Below are positions 43,588 to 53,401 of a stretch of DNA of 64,000 bases, piece by piece; the first letter of the stretch is position 1, and every line of letters starts with the position of its first letter. The DNA is taken from the NCBI RefSeq assembly GCF_007676705.1, contig NZ_VEBF01000002.1:1550001-1614000 (forward strand), given 5' to 3'. The notes under the pieces were generated by a model. It saw only the letters and a list, made by a program, of their open reading frames with translations, ran no database searches and was not told where the DNA came from. A program made the translations under genes and the position numbers. The stretch comes from Paenibacillus xylanexedens (GTDB taxonomy: Bacteria; Bacillota; Bacilli; Paenibacillales; Paenibacillaceae).

Positions 43588-46500
43588 TTATTTCAACTTC
43601 ACCTGAATATATCTTTCCTTTAAATACTTAATCATTCGATCTTCTGTAACAAGACAACTGATTTCGTCCCGTTTATGCTTGCCAAGCTTAGAAAGCCAGT
43701 TATGTGATCCGAGGAAGAGATAACAATCATCAACCAATAAAATCTTGGAATGAATTGGAGGGATATAATTAAGGGATTCTCCCATCACGTCTTTAAGAGC
43801 GGAAACGGATTTGATATTTTCATCATTATTCCCATAAGAGTTATCTCGTTTCACAATTCCAGGGATATTGTTAAGGTCAATTCCTTTTCCACCTTGAAAT
43901 CCAAAACCAATTCTTACTTCCACTTGTCTGTTCATCGCAGCTTGAACTAAACTCACAAATTCTTCATTGACTATATACGACATAATCCACGGTGAAAAAA
44001 TAACAACTGACTTAGTAGCGTGACGTAAAGCTTCAAGCAACAATAAGTAATGATCTCTCGGATTGAGAATAAGACGTTCAGGCAAGTGCTCACGAATGTA
44101 CATCGTAAACGGATCAAGCACCTCTTTAGAATCTTCTGAAGCATCGACATATAGACTAAAAGCCAGCGCATCCATATCTTCGGCAACCGTATGATACTTC
44201 TCCTCGAGTGGACTTATACATGCTCCGTTTTCTCTGATAATATCTAACACATGCTTAAGGTTGTTCTGTTTGAGCTCAGAAATGACTTCAAGATTACCTA
44301 CTAACACAAATTGTTCTTTGGCCCGAGACAGTGCAACATTAAGCAAATTAGTTCTCCCACCGACAAATGAAGCAATTCCCGCTTGCTTGGAATGATCAAT
44401 AACCGAGCTGAAAATAATAATCTTTTTTTCCTGTCCCTGAAACGCATGAACTGTTCCTATATCTACATCAGTAATTTCTCTCTGCAACTTATCTTTTTGC
44501 TTCGAAAAAGGTGTAATAATGCCTATATCCTTCTTGATGTCTAACCCAAATTGCTGTACATAAGTCTCAACCAACCTCTGACAGACATTAACTTCCGACA
44601 TATTAATATGTGTCCTGTTGTTCTTTAAGCCCCTTACATCTACCGCAACTAGATTTTTGCCGAACAGTTTCTCGTGGTTATCCTGACTAACAATAGTCAG
44701 AATTCCCCCATATACATGTTGATTAGAAAATTGCATAATGCTTTTTTCGCATCTGCGATGTTCCGTAAGGATTAATCCTTTTCTCGTGCCACGATGATCC
44801 CACTCATAAATATCTGAATTTCGATCAATGTAACTCTGTGCACTATTACGCTGTACACATACTTCCTCATGATATTTCTCTGGAACTGCTGGTATTTCTT
44901 CAATTACGTTGGTTTTCAGAATCCTCACTGGTTCTAATTGTTCAATATCGCCTACAATCACAGCTCTTTGAGATCGATATAGAGGACTGCTTAAATAATG
45001 CGGCATAATTTGACCTGCCTCATCCACAAGTAGTGTATCTATTAATCCAGGTAACAATTGAAACGTTCTTTCACCAAATGAATGTAGCGTTGACGTAACC
45101 ACCGGAAAACACAAAAACACCGTATTCCATAGTGCCTTGATCCCTTTGCTGAATTCCCTGTCCCTCTTATTTCCTTCATTATAAAATGGTTGAAACCACG
45201 TCGTTGGACAGACCATTTTAAGATTGTGCAAAACTTCTTCCGCATGTAACTTCACGTACTGCTCAGTTACTTTCAACGAGTACTGAAAGAGTTCGTGTCT
45301 TTTCTCCAGAACAACTCGATCCGATGCAAAATCAAACATGCTATATTTTGAAACATCCTGAAATCCCCATTGAATAGCAAACTCTCGCTCCAACGACAAA
45401 AATTCATCCAGTTTTCCTATGAACTCACCAAGAAGCTGGATCTTTTGTTTACATATTAGTCGTTGTTGCTCCAGTTCTTGTAATTCCCCCTTCAGGACTA
45501 AGATCTCTGCTGTCTGGTAATCTTGCTCTGATTGTTTGAGACGTAATGTTGTTCTTAGCTCCTCTTCTTCTTTCTCATTCTTCTTAATTAATTGGTCCTC
45601 AATATAACTCTCGGAAACATGCTCTTTGAGAAACGCTCTACGTTTAGGTAAAAACCATCTTAGCCAAGCATTCTTGTTCCATGATCGAAACTTTTCCAAC
45701 GTCTGATATCCTTCTTTAATCCATGTAACATGTTCAGTTAGGTCCGACTCTGTAGCTTCAATCTGAACGTTCAAGTCTCTAATTGTATGGTTTCGTTCAT
45801 GAACCGTCTTTCTTAAATTATCCATAGTATTGACAAGATCGTTTAATTTTCCATTTGTAGTTTCTATGTCCATGATATATACAGACAGTTCACTCTCTGG
45901 GTCATTTAATACTCTGCCCTGATCTGCAAAATAACGATTTAATTCCTCTTTAGCCGCGCCCCACTTCTCAATATGTTTATGTAGGTGTTCCAATTCTTGA
46001 TACGCTGCGATAAAATGCTCTTTTGCAGTCACATCCATTGTCCAAGCTTCAGCCGCTTCTAACCCTTCAACGAAATCGGGAATAAATTCTTTCATGAATG
46101 CCGTCTTATTCGTGGTGTTGCCTAACCTTGCACAAAAGAAGCCTTTTGTTTCTTCGTCATCCGTTTTCTTTTTAACAAACTCTTCAAAGTAGGACACTTC
46201 CTTAAGCAACTCTAGTCCAATATTATCTACAGCTTTATTATTGGTACTTGTGAGCACCATAGAGAATGTTCTATCATCTATCTCAAATGGAATCCGATAT
46301 AGCTCTTTACTTCTCTCTTTGAACTTCTCCCATGGCTTTTCCCACAGATCTGTCAGCGTTTTTGCCTTCATCACCATATTATTTGCAAATATTTCTTTAA
46401 GTAATGTACTTTTCCCAGTCCCCGGTGGTCCGTTCACTGATAACAAAGTGTGGTTATTAGCAGCCTCAATAATATGCCACTGTTTCTCGTTAATTGAATA

Positions 46501-47418
46501 GGTCTTCGTGTAACTACCGCGATGGAAATATCGACCTGTTTTTTCTTTAAGGTATGCTGTGGTGCTCTGTCCACCAGTTAAATATGTATTAAGAAGTTCA
46601 GGCAGTGGAGATTCGTTTGTTGTAAGTTCAAGAATACGTTCTATTTCTTTTTGGAAGATCGGTCTGATCATTTCCTCCAACATCTCAAATGTAATAAAGG
46701 CTTGATTGAGCATCTGCCAACCTTCATAACTTTTAAAGTCTCTTAGGTTTTTATAATATCTTTCGTATAGCTCATCATTTAAAATCTTAATAATTTCATG
46801 TATGTCTTGTTGTTGATTGTACGTATTTGCGTCCATTAACTCCATTAAATTTTCTTTCTCGATTTCCTCTACCTCAAATGCAGAACTGTTTGTCAATTTT
46901 GCAACAATAATCCCCAAGCTTTCACGATTAATATAAAATTGATCTACCTTTAATTTCTGTTCTTCTATACGTCCAATAAACGTGATTAAGGGTTTGGTTG
47001 AAGTCTCTTTGTATGTCGCCTTTTTCAAAAGTGGATAACAAATCGTTATAGAGCTATCTAACAAGTTAGAAATAAAATTTTCCGTATTTGTCCTGTTATC
47101 CTTATATTTAAAAGGGACGCCTGACAGAAACTCCTCTACGGGCTTCGTACCAGAAACAGCAAGTTCAATCTCACTGTTCAGCTCATCTTCTGTATATGTT
47201 CCTTTATTCAAATGATCTTTAATATCAGGGTAAGATGATATTTTTTTAAATATATCTCCCTTCCGTTTATCCTGAACAATTTGCTCCATTCGGTCAGAAT
47301 CATTGAGAATCTCACTGCTGAATAGTTCTCCTTCTACTTGGCTCAATGAGTTTCCCATCAGCGCTGTTTTCTTTTCATATTCAACAAAATACCGAAGTAC
47401 ATTCCTACTATCTAACAC
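43588..47418 (-). CDS. mkoC: SF1 (Upf1-like) helicase fused to phospholipase D domain; type II Mokosh-like defence protein
   Basis: 1276 residues, GTG start 7 nt after GGAGG. Helicase parts: Walker A NGPPGTGKST (about 329), DExx box LLVDEAGQ (about 796), GDIEQLEP, VGTVHAFQGQE (about 990) and NVALSRAKEQFVLVGN, the AAA_11/AAA_12 layout of Upf1-type RNA/DNA helicases. A coiled coil (about 490-680) is inserted between the two ATPase motifs. The C-terminus (about 1110-1276) is a PLD-like nuclease domain with HSKILLVDD, one HxK(x)4D motif, then GSHNWLS. This single-gene order matches type II Mokosh (MkoC). AT-rich setting and nearby small regulator suggest horizontal gain. Anti-phage role is inferred from family. 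Confidence 0.8.
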   Translation of the reverse strand: MLDSRNVLRYFVEYEKKTALMGNSLSQVEGELFSSEILNDSDRMEQIVQDKRKGDIFKKISSYPDIKDHLNKGTYTEDELNSEIELAVSGTKPVEEFLSGVPFKYKDNRTNTENFISNLLDSSITICYPLLKKATYKETSTKPLITFIGRIEEQKLKVDQFYINRESLGIIVAKLTNSSAFEVEEIEKENLMELMDANTYNQQQDIHEIIKILNDELYERYYKNLRDFKSYEGWQMLNQAFITFEMLEEMIRPIFQKEIERILELTTNESPLPELLNTYLTGGQSTTAYLKEKTGRYFHRGSYTKTYSINEKQWHIIEAANNHTLLSVNGPPGTGKSTLLKEIFANNMVMKAKTLTDLWEKPWEKFKERSKELYRIPFEIDDRTFSMVLTSTNNKAVDNIGLELLKEVSYFEEFVKKKTDDEETKGFFCARLGNTTNKTAFMKEFIPDFVEGLEAAEAWTMDVTAKEHFIAAYQELEHLHKHIEKWGAAKEELNRYFADQGRVLNDPESELSVYIMDIETTNGKLNDLVNTMDNLRKTVHERNHTIRDLNVQIEATESDLTEHVTWIKEGYQTLEKFRSWNKNAWLRWFLPKRRAFLKEHVSESYIEDQLIKKNEKEEEELRTTLRLKQSEQDYQTAEILVLKGELQELEQQRLICKQKIQLLGEFIGKLDEFLSLEREFAIQWGFQDVSKYSMFDFASDRVVLEKRHELFQYSLKVTEQYVKLHAEEVLHNLKMVCPTTWFQPFYNEGNKRDREFSKGIKALWNTVFLCFPVVTSTLHSFGERTFQLLPGLIDTLLVDEAGQIMPHYLSSPLYRSQRAVIVGDIEQLEPVRILKTNVIEEIPAVPEKYHEEVCVQRNSAQSYIDRNSDIYEWDHRGTRKGLILTEHRRCEKSIMQFSNQHVYGGILTIVSQDNHEKLFGKNLVAVDVRGLKNNRTHINMSEVNVCQRLVETYVQQFGLDIKKDIGIITPFSKQKDKLQREITDVDIGTVHAFQGQEKKIIIFSSVIDHSKQAGIASFVGGRTNLLNVALSRAKEQFVLVGNLEVISELKQNNLKHVLDIIRENGACISPLEEKYHTVAEDMDALAFSLYVDASEDSKEVLDPFTMYIREHLPERLILNPRDHYLLLLEALRHATKSVVIFSPWIMSYIVNEEFVSLVQAAMNRQVEVRIGFGFQGGKGIDLNNIPGIVKRDNSYGNNDENIKSVSALKDVMGESLNYIPPIHSKILLVDDCYLFLGSHNWLSKLGKHKRDEISCLVTEDRMIKYLKERYIQVKLK

Positions 47419-47780
47419 TTAATCGCCTCCATCAATAACCATATACCTTCATTACCTCACTTATTATATACGATTTGTTAAATATAGGACATAAGACTCT
47501 TATCTTTTCTGGATTACATCTAATATATCTATATTACACGTCTTTTTGAGCCTTATATTATCCAAGACAAATACCTAATTAGATGTTACGCATTCATACT
47601 CTATAACGTATTTCATCCTTAGTTAATTAAGTAATTAATGAGCGACTATGATACGAGGATTTTAAATGGAAACGTACTCTTGTTATTTTCATGTTTTTTG
47701 ATAAAGTAACATTCAGGGAAGGAGGATATTAAAATTAGGGATCAATGTATCTCAGTAACACTAAATTAGGAGTGAACAAC
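47419..47780. other. AT-rich divergent intergenic region
   Basis: Lies between the helicase-PLD gene and a secreted protein gene, so it should hold both promoters. I see AT-rich sequence with TTAATTAAGTAATTAATG near 47621-47640 but no convincing -35/-10 pair, repeat or RNA gene. Confidence 0.4.
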
Positions 47781-48902
47781 TTGAATATCAAAAAATTAGT
47801 AAGCTTCGTCAGCTTAAGTATTTTATTTATTCTTTTTTTTAATCCAGTACAAGCAGCAGCAAAGCCTTATGTCATTCCTGAAAATGCTTATGTAGGGTTC
47901 GAATACTCTATTTTTGTAGATGGAAAGCTGATCGTATTGCGTGAGAAAAGTTATACTATTGACAAGATTAAAAATCCTGATCTGTATGTGCCACTTAAGT
48001 TATTAAGTAAGCTGAAAGACGTCAAGATTAATTATAATGCTCCCATCACTGTTAGCTCGGATCATGGTACCTTTAAGATCGACTCAACAAACTCTGTTCT
48101 CTACGAAAACAATACATATTTAAGTCTAGCAAATTTCCAGAAACTAACCGGATACGAAGCAAAGAGTGATTTTGAATCACAATCTCTTTTTCTCTGGAGT
48201 GGATCTGAAGGAGAAAAAGAATCAAAACGGTTAATGCAACAATTAGACAAAGTCACTTATGATTTGAAATCCTTTATGGGGAAAAAGGTCTATATTTACG
48301 AAGGTGAAAAAATCGGCTGGGTAAAGGAACTATCTAACTATTCATCTAGCAGTACTATCGTGAAAGCTGTTATTCAATTAAATAACGGTACCATATATGA
48401 AGAACTTATACTCAATGGTACTCCAGATTCCTTTATAGATTATTGGCATTATGAAACAATAGGTTATAACTATACTGGAAAATATTATTGGGCAGACAAA
48501 AATTATTTACCATCTTCAAACCCTCTAGGACATTTAGAGAAAGTATACTTCACTTCAGTAAAATTAAAAGGAAAAAACCTGATTATTAAAGCTAAGCGTT
48601 CTAGTGGAGCCAATCAGACTTTTAAACTGTCTTTCTATGATGACTATACATCAACAATACAAAATGGATTCTATACAGTTAATCCTAAAACTACTTACCC
48701 TGGTTGGTCATCTAACATCTGGAATAAGATAATACAACAGAAAATATCCATTGGAATGAACACACAACAGGCTCGATTATCTTGGGGATCACCAGAAAGG
48801 ATAAACTCTTATAACAGTAATAACTTAAGAATTGAACAATGGGTGTACGGAAGAACATACCTATACTTCTACAATGGCAAATTAGAATCTTGGACTGATT
48901 GA
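47781..48902 (+). CDS. Secreted protein with copper-amine-oxidase-N-like and BamE/SmpA-like segments
   Basis: 373 residues, TTG start 8 nt after AGGAG. Signal peptide to about residue 26 (VQAAA). Residues about 40-125 resemble the copper amine oxidase N-terminal repeat common in Paenibacillus surface proteins (YVPLKLLSKL; GTFKIDSTNSVLYENNTYL). The C-terminus carries a BamE/SmpA-like motif: ISIGMNTQQARLSWGSPERI then QWVYG...LYFYNGKLESW. Function unknown; probably envelope-associated. Single gene followed by a terminator. Confidence 0.72.
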   Translation: MNIKKLVSFVSLSILFILFFNPVQAAAKPYVIPENAYVGFEYSIFVDGKLIVLREKSYTIDKIKNPDLYVPLKLLSKLKDVKINYNAPITVSSDHGTFKIDSTNSVLYENNTYLSLANFQKLTGYEAKSDFESQSLFLWSGSEGEKESKRLMQQLDKVTYDLKSFMGKKVYIYEGEKIGWVKELSNYSSSSTIVKAVIQLNNGTIYEELILNGTPDSFIDYWHYETIGYNYTGKYYWADKNYLPSSNPLGHLEKVYFTSVKLKGKNLIIKAKRSSGANQTFKLSFYDDYTSTIQNGFYTVNPKTTYPGWSSNIWNKIIQQKISIGMNTQQARLSWGSPERINSYNSNNLRIEQWVYGRTYLYFYNGKLESWTD

Positions 48903-48988
48903 TTAATTTAAAAATCTCCATGGTTATTTTCTAATATCTTTGGTCCATGAAGCCCCGCTATCAGTTGAATGATATATAATTATCTGTT

Positions 48989-49017
48989 GCCCGCTCAAAC
49001 CTTGAGTGGGCTTTCAT
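48989..49017 (+). terminator. Terminator after the secreted protein gene
   Basis: GCCCGCTCAA pairs with TTGAGTGGGC around a 3-nt loop, followed by TTTCATTT. Confidence 0.88.
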
Positions 49018-49134
49018 TTACACTAATTAAAGAAGGATTAATTTATAATCTTTAAGCTCTTAATATTGACAAACTCTAAAAAAAACTCTAACCTAATAAC
49101 GAATAACCCATTCACTATTAAGGAGTCGTTCCCG

Positions 49135-49746
49135 ATGGTGCAAGCCAAGAAAGACGAAGTCAGGAAAGAGATTGAATATGCGGCGCTCAAGGTCTTTTTT
49201 GAAAAAGGCTATGTGGATGCCAAGATGAGCGATATCGCGGATGAGATCAATATTTCCGTGGGCAATATCTATACTTATTTTAAGAACAAGAAAGAACTAT
49301 TCTACGCCGTCGTGCCTCCAGATCTGGTGGATTATTTGAAAAATGTGCTGGTGGAGACCATTCACTTCGACAACCAGACCTTGTTCGAGGAAACGGATAG
49401 CGAGCGAAAGTCGGCGCTGTTGCAGGAACAGGTGGATGTGTTACGTAAATACCGGAATCAAATCGTCATCATATTTGAAAAAAATAAAGGCACCATCTAC
49501 ACCAACGCCAAGAATGAGCTTGTTGAGCTGATGATCGAAACCAAGAAGGCCTATCTAAAGAATCAATATAAACGATATGAGATCGGAACCGAAGAGAATT
49601 TGATCTTACTGAACATCCTCGCGCATAATGTGATCGACATGAACCTGGATCTATTGAAGCGGGATATGAGTGAGGACAGTCGGAAGCAAATATTCGAAGC
49701 GTTGTATGTCTACAGACTATACGGTATGAAGAGTCTCAACGAATAA
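49135..49746 (+). CDS. TetR/AcrR-family regulator
   Basis: 203 residues. N-terminal helix-turn-helix: ALKVFFEKGYVDAKMSDIAD then INISVGNIYTYFKNKKELFY, the TetR pattern. The ligand-binding C-terminal half is helical and diverged. AAGGAG 9 nt upstream supports the ATG at 49135. It lies 190 bp before an amidohydrolase gene in the same direction and may control it. A hairpin GCGTGCA/TGCACGC follows at 49780-49813. Confidence 0.88.
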   Translation: MVQAKKDEVRKEIEYAALKVFFEKGYVDAKMSDIADEINISVGNIYTYFKNKKELFYAVVPPDLVDYLKNVLVETIHFDNQTLFEETDSERKSALLQEQVDVLRKYRNQIVIIFEKNKGTIYTNAKNELVELMIETKKAYLKNQYKRYEIGTEENLILLNILAHNVIDMNLDLLKRDMSEDSRKQIFEALYVYRLYGMKSLNE

Positions 49747-49938
49747 CGCTCCATCTCATCACTAATGCCGTGTTAACAAAGCGTGCAGATCAGATCAAAT
49801 TGGTTTGCACGCAAAAAAACTTCATCATAGATCAGCCTATTTTTTTAACCTAAAAATGAATTGATTATTCATTATTTAAAAAAGCATCATTTTTACCCTA
49901 ACCACTTACCTCACCCATATCCTAAGGAGGAACACAAA

Positions 49939-51261
49939 ATGAACACCGCTTACGCATTGAAAAACGTCAATCTGATCCACGGCGACTCAAGCCGCAATCT
50001 GCAAAAAAACATGACCATTCTCATCAATGAGCAAGGCCTCATTCAGGATATCGGCCAAGATAACGAACTGCTTATCCCTAGTCACTACACAACAATTGAC
50101 CTCTCAGGAAAATACGTAATGCCTGGATTGATCAATGCCCACGTGCACCTCTTTGCAGACGGTAAACCGTTCAGTCTCTCGGTCAGTGAAGGATTGTTGC
50201 AGTTTGCCTATGATCGGATATTGAACACGAAATTCGGCAGAAACATTTTGAAAAAACGTATGAAACGCAACGCGCTGACCGCACTCCATGCGGGTGTAAC
50301 CACGATGCGCAGTGTGGGGGAATTCTTTTACACGGACGTCCAGCTGCGGGATGAGATTAATAACGGCGACTTTGTCGGACCTAATCTGCTTGTCTCTGGG
50401 TTTTTCCTAAGTGTCACGGGCGGACATGGTGCCCCATTCCTCGCTCTGGTGGGCGATTCGCCGTGGGAAGCACGAAAAAATGTACGGATCAATGTGAAAC
50501 ACGGCGTGGATCTGATCAAAATCTGTGTGACGGGTGGCGTGACGGATGCGAAAATGGTGGGCGAAGCTGGCCGTTTACAGATGACGGTGGACGAAGTTGC
50601 AGCGATCTGCGATGAAGCGCATAAGATTGGTTTGCGGGTGGCAGCACATGTTGAGAGCACGGAAGGCGTACGGGTTGCGTTACAAGGTGGCGTCGATACC
50701 ATCGAGCACGGTTCGGAGATGGATGACGAAATCATTCGTTTGTACAAGAATAATCCCAATGCCCTGAATGGCTACACCGCACTCATCCCCACCCTGCAAG
50801 CCGCTTATCCCTCCGCTTCACTGGATACGAGCGTAACGAAGGTAAGTGCAACGGTAAAAGAGAATTCCAGACTCGTCTACGATTCAATGCTCAAGGGCGT
50901 AATACAAGCGATCGAAAACGACATCACCATCGGGATTGGCACCGATGCCGCTATGCCTTACGTGACTCACTATGATATGTGGAGAGAGATGGACCACTAC
51001 ATGAGACAGGCCAACCTGAACAACAAACAGGTCATCGACATGGTGACTCGAACCAATGCGAAGATCCTCGGCGTTGACGATGTTACAGGGACGGTGGATA
51101 TCGGGAAACATGCCGATCTGATTATCATGAAGCAAAATCCGCTGGAACATATCGAGGCCTTGTCAGACATCTCTATGGTCATGGTCAAAGGAAATCTAAT
51201 TCAAACGCCATCTGTCACAAGAATCAAAGAAGTCGACGATGTTCTAAACTCAGTTTGGTGA
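49939..51261 (+). CDS. Amidohydrolase of the imidazolonepropionase/prolidase-like family (COG1228)
   Basis: 440 residues, GGAGG 9 nt before the ATG. Metal motifs of the amidohydrolase barrel: INAHVHL, lysine in DLIKICVTGGV, AAHVES, TIEHGSE and final aspartate in GIGTDAAMP; the C-terminal small domain has DIGKHADLIIM. Hydrolyses a cyclic amide or Xaa-Pro-type bond; substrate unknown. No signal peptide. A decayed second copy lies at 53063-53401. Confidence 0.85.
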   Translation: MNTAYALKNVNLIHGDSSRNLQKNMTILINEQGLIQDIGQDNELLIPSHYTTIDLSGKYVMPGLINAHVHLFADGKPFSLSVSEGLLQFAYDRILNTKFGRNILKKRMKRNALTALHAGVTTMRSVGEFFYTDVQLRDEINNGDFVGPNLLVSGFFLSVTGGHGAPFLALVGDSPWEARKNVRINVKHGVDLIKICVTGGVTDAKMVGEAGRLQMTVDEVAAICDEAHKIGLRVAAHVESTEGVRVALQGGVDTIEHGSEMDDEIIRLYKNNPNALNGYTALIPTLQAAYPSASLDTSVTKVSATVKENSRLVYDSMLKGVIQAIENDITIGIGTDAAMPYVTHYDMWREMDHYMRQANLNNKQVIDMVTRTNAKILGVDDVTGTVDIGKHADLIIMKQNPLEHIEALSDISMVMVKGNLIQTPSVTRIKEVDDVLNSVW

Positions 51262-51305
51262 ATTCAGGAGTTAATATTAATGAACAAAATCATTCTTCCA
51301 GTATA

Positions 51306-51420
51306 ACAAAAGCACCTACGAAGGCAGGATACCCTGAAACCGTAGGTACTTTTGGTTAAGCATAACTTCAATTTATCCCTCTTCATGCTTACTTTTGTGA
51401 ACGGAAGGTGAGTTCTTCGT
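51306..51420. repeat. Hairpin-containing repeat, copy 1
   Basis: AAAAGCACCTACG...CGTAGGTACTTTT hairpin followed by a conserved tail (CTTACTTTTGTGAACGG near 51388-51404). A related unit lies at 62150-62266. It also serves as the likely terminator of the amidohydrolase gene. Confidence 0.6.
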
Positions 51421-51446
51421 TAAATGTAGTGTATGTGGAGTTCAAA

Positions 51447-52244
51447 TCATTTCAAGCTCTGTCTTTTTCTTACCCACATGTACACTACTATTGAGCCTAC
51501 TAAAGCAATAACCAAACTTATTATTGTTATACTCATATAATTATTCGCAGATGTACCGGAGTTAATGACCGGATAGCCACCCGCACCGTCTACTTCTGGA
51601 TCAACTCTTTGGGATTGCACATCTTTTAAGAAATCAATCGTCTTGGAGGAATCCCATAGCTGATTATTATCCATACCACCCATAAGTGATTTTTTCTCAG
51701 TAGGTACATCTGGTATATTTACTTCTTTACCATCGATCTTCACGGCCAAATAACGGATATTTCCGTCCTTGATTAATACCGGATTAAGCGTGTCTACGTC
51801 AGTAGATAAGGATTTTGTCATCGTATTTAAGGACGCATCCAACCTTGAGGCATCTCCTCCTGCAAGAACTACTCTGAACTCACCTTCAAATTGTTCTATA
51901 CTAAGAAATGACTTTCCAACACCGCCCGATTGCACAATAAAGTCATACTGTCCTGTCGGCTTAGACACATCAATCAGACTGTCAGATACTTTTTCAAATT
52001 TCTCAGAGTCAAATAAGTATACTTCGAAGCCAGGGCCTAAAGTGACAGACTTAACTTCTTCTTCATTCTCATAGCCATATCCCACAGGATCGTCTAATAC
52101 CATTTTTTTGAATTCATCCAATCCTTGTCCTTTGGCAAAGGTCTGTACATCTTCAGGTACATTGCTGGCATAACTACTTGGAGCCATAATGTAACTGACC
52201 ATTAGACCTATCCCTATCATCATTAAAATTCTAATATATTTCAT
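51447..52244 (-). CDS. Exported membrane-anchored protein of unknown function
   Basis: 265 residues. Signal peptide (about 1-26, SYAS), an external domain of about 200 residues, then one membrane segment (ITIISLVIALVGSIVVYMW) and a short basic tail (VRKRQSLK), so it is held on the outer face of the membrane. GGAGG 9 nt upstream. It follows a secreted papain-like protease gene by 25 bp and is probably its partner, perhaps an inhibitor, substrate or anchor. Family not recognised. Confidence 0.72.
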   Translation of the reverse strand: MKYIRILMMIGIGLMVSYIMAPSSYASNVPEDVQTFAKGQGLDEFKKMVLDDPVGYGYENEEEVKSVTLGPGFEVYLFDSEKFEKVSDSLIDVSKPTGQYDFIVQSGGVGKSFLSIEQFEGEFRVVLAGGDASRLDASLNTMTKSLSTDVDTLNPVLIKDGNIRYLAVKIDGKEVNIPDVPTEKKSLMGGMDNNQLWDSSKTIDFLKDVQSQRVDPEVDGAGGYPVINSGTSANNYMSITIISLVIALVGSIVVYMWVRKRQSLK

Positions 52245-52269
52245 GATTATAGACCTCCTCAGCTAATCC

Positions 52270-52845
52270 TTATTGATAATGCCAAAAGTCTTTAAGTCCC
52301 CATCTCCACGTTCTTTCTGCTCCCGTACCTCCGTTAAATTTCGAGAATTCCATTGAAGTTTTCACACCATCCCAAGGATCTAGATAATGCATATAATAAG
52401 TATAGGTTGGAGTATTACTATAGCCATAAATAGCAACTGCATGACCAATAAGAGCCGTAGGACTATTCCATTTCCAGCTTACATACACGGGGCGTCCTCC
52501 ATCAATCTGACTTTTTACTTGGGCAACATTCAGATTACCTGAGTAATAATTAGAAGATACTCCATAGTCATGCATTCCACTTTGGGCTTCTACTGTGGAT
52601 GCCGATACATTAGCACAAGAACTGGTTGACTTCACTTTCTTAACGAAATCGCATTGATAGACATTTTTGTTAGCCATGAATTTAAGAACACTTGAACTAA
52701 CTGCTGCCCAACACCATTCACTCTTCTCTTGCTTTGCAATAGGATATGATGGCAAATCAGTAGAAGCAGCATATGCTTGTGACACAAAAGAGAGTGTGAA
52801 TATTAGTGCAAATACGGAGAATAAAAAAGTTCTTCGAGATTTCAT
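52270..52845 (-). CDS. Secreted papain-like cysteine protease (C39-like/AvrRpt2-like C70 fold)
   Basis: 191 residues. Signal peptide to about residue 26 (QAYAAS). The catalytic cysteine lies in QEKSEWCWAAVSSSVL (about C46), histidine in LIGHAVAIYGY and Asn/Asp position in YLDPWDG, the order of papain-like peptidases of the AvrRpt2/C70 type. Small, single-domain and exported. First gene of a two-gene operon with a membrane-anchored protein. Target unknown. Confidence 0.82.
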   Translation of the reverse strand: MKSRRTFLFSVFALIFTLSFVSQAYAASTDLPSYPIAKQEKSEWCWAAVSSSVLKFMANKNVYQCDFVKKVKSTSSCANVSASTVEAQSGMHDYGVSSNYYSGNLNVAQVKSQIDGGRPVYVSWKWNSPTALIGHAVAIYGYSNTPTYTYYMHYLDPWDGVKTSMEFSKFNGGTGAERTWRWGLKDFWHYQ

Positions 52846-53062
52846 TTTAAACCTGCCCCCTCATTTCATTAGATTTGAATAAATTTGTTAAACTGCGCTT
52901 ATCTACCTCAATCTTTTTTTGTTTCCCTCCAATCCAAACCTTCCATATTCATGTCACCCACACTGTATACAACGAGTAATTTATCATAAATGTTTCCTTT
53001 TTTTAAAATACTTTAATCTAAGTCCAAAAAAAAGTAGCGCAAAGCATATCCACCATTTGAGG

Positions 53063-53401
53063 CTTGTTGCAGTGTGCCTATGATCGGATATTGGATACCA
53101 AGTTCGGAAAAAAAAGAGTGAAACGCACTGACCGTACTCCATGCAGGTGTGACGACGAGGCGTCGTGTGGGAGAATTCTTTTACACTGACGTGCAGCTGC
53201 GGGATGAGATTAACAACGATGATTTGTCAGACCCAATCTGCTCGTCTCCGGTTTTTTCCTAAATGTACGGATGGACATGGGGCTCCTTATCTGGCACTGG
53301 TGAGCAACTTCCCATGGGAAGCATGAAGAATAAGGGTCGCTTTACAAGGTGGTGTGGATACCATTGGGTACGGTTCCGAAATGGACGACGAAATCATTCG
53401 T
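53063..53401 (+). pseudogene. Decayed fragment of a second amidohydrolase gene
   Basis: Nucleotide similarity to the intact amidohydrolase at about 50190-50740 is plain (for example GCCTATGATCGGATATTG and GTGCAGCTGCGGGATGAGAT), but with several frameshifts and an internal deletion joining the region after the VGDSPWEARK part to the GVDTIEHGSE part. The fragment ends at about 53401, where similarity passes directly to a DUF554-type sequence. Confidence 0.8.
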
